Below, one piece after another: positions 60,765 to 64,000 of a DNA stretch of 64,000 bases. The DNA comes from Rhizobium sp. RU36D. GTDB taxonomy: Bacteria > Pseudomonadota > Alphaproteobacteria > Rhizobiales > Rhizobiaceae. The stretch's first letter is position 1; each line of letters starts with the position of its first letter. The translations under genes and the position numbers were made by a program. The notes below the pieces were generated by a model, which worked only from the letters and a program-made list of their open reading frames with translations, had not been told where the DNA came from and did not search any database. Where the stretch lies: contig NZ_FWXU01000028.1 in assembly GCF_900176345.1 (NCBI RefSeq), positions 1 to 64,000 of the forward strand. Reading direction: 5' to 3'.

Positions 60765-62005
60765 TGGTTGAAATAGGCTTTTATAACTGCGACGGTCTTG
60801 GCGATCTCGGAGCGCTTGTAGCGGGGATAGGTCGGCAGGTAGATCAAGCCGTCAGCGGTGGCTTGGGCTCTCGGGCAATCGCTGGCCCACTGGGAAAAGC
60901 ACGGCAGCGCCGCGCAGTTGCGGTGGTAGCTTTCGGTGATGTCGCGCCCGTGGCGCATCGCAAACTTCACAAGATCGTGGCGGTTCTCGTACTGGATCGG
61001 AAAATACCAGTACATGTGGGACCCGTCGGTGCGCATGGGCGGCATGATCAGGCCCTTCACATCCTTGAGGTTCTCGTAATAGAACTTCGCGTGTTCGACG
61101 CGCGCCGCTGTGTCCCGGTCCACTCTGTCTAGCTGCTTCAGCACCAGCCGCGCCTGAATAGGCCGCATGCGCCGATCGTATTCGTCGGGAATCTCGGTCT
61201 TCAGCTTGGGATCCACGTCGATCTTCATCCGGTTGTTAATCGACTCCACCTCGTTGATGAAGGCATATCGGAACAGCCAGAAGAAGAAAGAGCGGTAGAA
61301 CAGCGGCATGGTGATGATGTCGGTCACGGCAGCGTTGGCTACCTTGGACAAGTACATCGAAAGGCTCTGATAGGGCCGCTGATTGATCGTGGTGCGGATC
61401 TTGTCGGCAAGCTCGGGTCGGTTCGTGACGATCGCCCCGCCATAGAAGGAATTGACGTTCTTGAACATGCCAAAGCTGAAGACGCCGATGTCGCCGAAGG
61501 TGCCAACCGGCTTTCCGTTGACCCGCACACCGTATGCCTGTGCCGCATCCTCAATCAGAGGAACCCCCTTCTCCCGACAAGCCGCGGCAATTCGCTCTAT
61601 GTCGCAAGCCAGGCCGTAGAAGTGGGTAACCAACACGGCGCCAGTGTCCGCAGTGAGCAGGCGCTCCACCTCGGCCGCGTCAATGTTGCAAGTCTCGCGC
61701 TCGATGTCGGCGAAGACCGGTTGGCCGCCCGCACAGACGACCATGTTGACAACGTCGGCGATGGTATAGGGCGACATGATCACCTTTTGACCTGGCCGAA
61801 TCAACGCCTTGACCGCGTGGTACAGCCCGACGCGAGCAAGCGGCATCGCAACCGCGGCGGCGGTGCCGACGCGCTTGGCAATCTCCTTCTCCAGCTTGGC
61901 AACGTCATCGCCCGAACGGCGGTCGCCAACGACCAGGCTGGCCAGCACGTCGACATACTGTCCGAGCGTGGTATAAATCCTCAAACGGGGCAGGGATCCT
62001 ATCAT
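60761..62005 (-). CDS. DegT/DnrJ/EryC1/StrS-type sugar aminotransferase
   Basis: 414 residues, PLP-dependent. The PLP-binding Asp153 lies in PLIEDAAQAYG and the Schiff-base Lys182 in FSFGMFKNVNSFYGG; the usual HxxK is replaced by GMFK. Other family blocks are VIMSPYTIADVVNMVV, GAVLVTHFYGLACDI and a C-terminal MPPMRTDGSHMYWYFPI. Such enzymes place an amino group on a keto sugar. Coupled to the flavoprotein gene downstream and 29 bp after the asparagine synthetase gene. Confidence 0.92.
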   Translation of the reverse strand: MIGSLPRLRIYTTLGQYVDVLASLVVGDRRSGDDVAKLEKEIAKRVGTAAAVAMPLARVGLYHAVKALIRPGQKVIMSPYTIADVVNMVVCAGGQPVFADIERETCNIDAAEVERLLTADTGAVLVTHFYGLACDIERIAAACREKGVPLIEDAAQAYGVRVNGKPVGTFGDIGVFSFGMFKNVNSFYGGAIVTNRPELADKIRTTINQRPYQSLSMYLSKVANAAVTDIITMPLFYRSFFFWLFRYAFINEVESINNRMKIDVDPKLKTEIPDEYDRRMRPIQARLVLKQLDRVDRDTAARVEHAKFYYENLKDVKGLIMPPMRTDGSHMYWYFPIQYENRHDLVKFAMRHGRDITESYHRNCAALPCFSQWASDCPRAQATADGLIYLPTYPRYKRSEIAKTVAVIKAYFNQ

Positions 62006-62034
62006 CGTGATGTCCTCGATCTTCTATGAGCGGG

Positions 62035-63894
62035 TCAGGCGCGACCCTGCAACGTTTCCTGAACGGCAATCCAGCTCCAAAGGAACAGACGATGATCCTG
62101 GGCCATGGCGCGGTGGTCTCGCCAATAGCGCAGGACACCGTCCGCGTCGATCCCCGGGCATTCGACATCGAGCGGATAACGCGTCCATTCCTTCAACCAT
62201 TTGGCCGCCGGAATGCCGAATCCCTTCTTCTTGCGGGCCAGCACGTCCTCGGGCACCAAGCGGCTCAGAGCCTTTTTTAGCAGGTACTTGCGCGTGCCGT
62301 TTCTGTATTTCAGCCGGTAGGGAAGCCGGCAGCAAAACTCAACAAGATCCTTGTCGAGGAAGACCGCCCGGGTCTCCAGAGATACCATCATTGACGCCTG
62401 ATCGGTCTTCATCAGGATATCGTCGGGCAAGTAGATCCGGGTGAAGAACTCAAGCGCTCTTTCCTCCGGGCTGAGATGGGGGCTGGCATTCCAGACCTCA
62501 ATAGCATCAGCATAGAGTTCTTCGTCGGACACAGGCTCGGCAAATAGGTCAGCGATCTCGTCGCGCTGCAGCGGCCCCATCCATGTGGGCAAGCGAAGGG
62601 CCCCGCCCCGCTTCAATCCCTTCATCGCCCGCTTCAGCTTGAAATCGAGCGACATGTTGTTGTGGGAGACAGGAAGGGCATCGACCAGGCTGCGCACCAG
62701 CCGATGGGCAGGCCCGGGAACCAAAGCATCGTAGAGCCCAGCAGGGCCAAGGGCCGCCATGGGATCGTAGCCCGCAAAAAGCTCGTCGCCACCGTCACCA
62801 GACAGGGCCACGGTCACTCGCTCCCGGCTGAATTTGCTAAGCAAATACGTCGGTATCAGCGATGGATCGGCCAGCGGCTCGCTCATGCGCGAAAGCACTG
62901 AAGGCGTCAGGGCCTGGGCTTTGTCCATGTCCAGCATAAGCTGGTGATGGTCCGAACCGAAATGGCGAGCGACCCGTGCCGCATGAGCGGACTCGTCGAA
63001 GGACTTCTCTTCGAAGCCGATCGTAAAGGTCTGCAGACCAGCGCCCGGGATCTCCCGGCTGGCGGCTGCCAAGATGGCGCTGGAATCGACCCCTCCGCTC
63101 AGCAGGATGCCGATTGGCACGTCGGACATCAGACGCCTGCGCACCGACTGAGAAAAGAGGTGAGCCAACTCCTCCACCAGGGGCTCCTCGGGGCCGTCGG
63201 CGAGACCTTCATCCGGGCGCAGCGCGAAGCTATAGTACGCGCGGGGCTGAATGGGAGCACCGCTCCCCGGACGATAGACAACATAATGCCCTGCCCGCAG
63301 CTTGCGCACGCCCCGATAAAACGACGATTCTCCGGGAAAATAGCCGTAGGCGAAGAACTTTTTCAGTGAAAGCCGATCAACCTGCGGAGAGGCCATGGCG
63401 GGGAGGAGCGCCGCCAGTTCGCTGCCGAAGATCAGGCTGGACCCCTCCTCAGCGTAAAAGAGCGGCTTTTCCCCGAAGCGGTCGCGGGCGAGCACCAACT
63501 CGCCCCGCGTGCTGTCCCATAGAGCGAAGGCGAACATGCCGTCGACCCGGCTCAGCAATCCCTCGCGCCACTGCTCCCAGCCGTGGATCAGCACTTCCGT
63601 GTCGGAATGGTCTGTGCGGAAGACATGGCCACTTGCCACCAGTTCGCGGCGCAGATCCAAGTGATTGTAGATCTCTCCGTTGAAGACGATGACGACCTTG
63701 CCGTCTTCATTGAACATGGGCTGGCCGCCGCCGCCAGTGTCGACCACGCTAAGGCGCCGGTGACCAAGGCCAACCTCGCCTTGCGGAGACAGGAAGAACC
63801 CCTCTCCATCAGGGCCACGATGGGCGAGCGCGGCTGTCATGGCTTCGAGCACCGATCGATCCGACCGGCCAGCGAAACCGGCTATTCCGCACAT
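62035..63894 (-). CDS. Asparagine synthetase (glutamine-hydrolysing) family amidotransferase
   Basis: 619 residues, full length. N-terminal Ntn glutaminase with Cys2 (MCGIAGFAG), HRGPDGEG and FNGEIYNH; synthetase domain with the PP-loop SGGVDSS (266-272) and ALSGDGGDELFAGYDP. Family members in polysaccharide loci amidate uronic acid or amino-acid substituents rather than make free asparagine; this is the likely role here. It lies between a GT2 and an aminotransferase. Confidence 0.92.
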   Translation of the reverse strand: MCGIAGFAGRSDRSVLEAMTAALAHRGPDGEGFFLSPQGEVGLGHRRLSVVDTGGGGQPMFNEDGKVVIVFNGEIYNHLDLRRELVASGHVFRTDHSDTEVLIHGWEQWREGLLSRVDGMFAFALWDSTRGELVLARDRFGEKPLFYAEEGSSLIFGSELAALLPAMASPQVDRLSLKKFFAYGYFPGESSFYRGVRKLRAGHYVVYRPGSGAPIQPRAYYSFALRPDEGLADGPEEPLVEELAHLFSQSVRRRLMSDVPIGILLSGGVDSSAILAAASREIPGAGLQTFTIGFEEKSFDESAHAARVARHFGSDHHQLMLDMDKAQALTPSVLSRMSEPLADPSLIPTYLLSKFSRERVTVALSGDGGDELFAGYDPMAALGPAGLYDALVPGPAHRLVRSLVDALPVSHNNMSLDFKLKRAMKGLKRGGALRLPTWMGPLQRDEIADLFAEPVSDEELYADAIEVWNASPHLSPEERALEFFTRIYLPDDILMKTDQASMMVSLETRAVFLDKDLVEFCCRLPYRLKYRNGTRKYLLKKALSRLVPEDVLARKKKGFGIPAAKWLKEWTRYPLDVECPGIDADGVLRYWRDHRAMAQDHRLFLWSWIAVQETLQGRA

Positions 63895-63896
63895 GC

Positions 63897-64000
63897 CTAG
63901 TCCATCCCCGAATAGATACGTCGGATGCTGTAGGCCGACCTCTGGGACGATTCAAAATAGGTCCGCATCAGAACTTCCGCCAACAGGCCCATCAGAACAG
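63897..64000 (-). CDS. C-terminus of a family 2 glycosyltransferase, partial
   Basis: Only about 33 codons are inside the window; the gene enters from the right edge. The translated end contains LLAEVLMRTYFESSQRSAYS and stops with RRIYSGMD. This matches the tail of DPM1/GtrB-like GT2 enzymes, where a last membrane helix is followed by G-E-x-x-x-R-x-Y and a short basic end. Such enzymes attach a sugar to undecaprenyl phosphate. It ends two bases before the asparagine synthetase start, so the genes are coupled. Confidence 0.65.
   Translation of the reverse strand, partial: VLMGLLAEVLMRTYFESSQRSAYSIRRIYSGMD

Overview
The window looks like chromosomal or large-replicon DNA of a rhizobial alphaproteobacterium (Rhizobium/Agrobacterium type). 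The case rests on four things: the glycerol locus glpR-glpD-glpS-glpT-glpP-glpQ-glpU-glpV in the gene order known from Rhizobium leguminosarum, GC-rich coding DNA, an ExoZ-type acyltransferase inside a surface polysaccharide locus, and a dense set of TRAP and ABC sugar importers. I found no rRNA, tRNA, CRISPR array, insertion sequence or integrase.

Region 1 (1-20912) is a surface polysaccharide locus. It holds a Wzz/GumC-like chain-length protein (cut by the left edge), a PPP-family phosphatase, an O-antigen-ligase-type membrane protein, a Wzx-type flippase, three GT4-type glycosyltransferases, a second polymerase-like membrane protein, an acyltransferase-3 and an SGNH hydrolase. Secreted accessory proteins are mixed in: a LapG-like transglutaminase-type protease, a Sel1-repeat protein with five near-identical 73-residue units, and a Tat-exported GH10 glycosidase. 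At 13445-15926 a 2.5-kb, five-gene cassette of phage-tail character interrupts the locus. It carries a second GH10 protein that is clearly related to the chromosomal one.

Region 2 (21264-30650) holds a ThuA-like protein and then what looks like a membrane-repair regulon. A YiaA-like protein, a PspA/IM30 protein, a TetR repressor and a giant MFS/acyltransferase/acyl-ACP-synthetase fusion are linked by four copies of the palindrome TGAACnnnGTTCA. Next come a translationally coupled pair of unknown genes and a LacI regulator with two palindromes upstream.

Region 3 (30730-46834) is for uronate and plant-polysaccharide use. A GntR-TRAP-dehydrogenase-mannonate dehydratase operon runs leftward. An IclR gene diverges from a rightward operon made of a GH105 unsaturated glycuronyl hydrolase, a complete sugar ABC importer and three consecutive Gfo/Idh/MocA oxidoreductases.

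Region 4 (46942-55356) is the glycerol import and oxidation operon with its GlpR repressor. Its two ATPases are complementary degenerate partners.

Region 5 (55538-64000) is a tightly packed leftward cluster: a GT2 C-terminus (cut by the right edge), asparagine synthetase, DegT aminotransferase, GMC-like flavoprotein with four clustered cysteines, GtrA, GNAT and a large GT-C-like membrane protein. It resembles a GtrABC-type envelope glycosylation module with an inserted set of sugar-tailoring enzymes.
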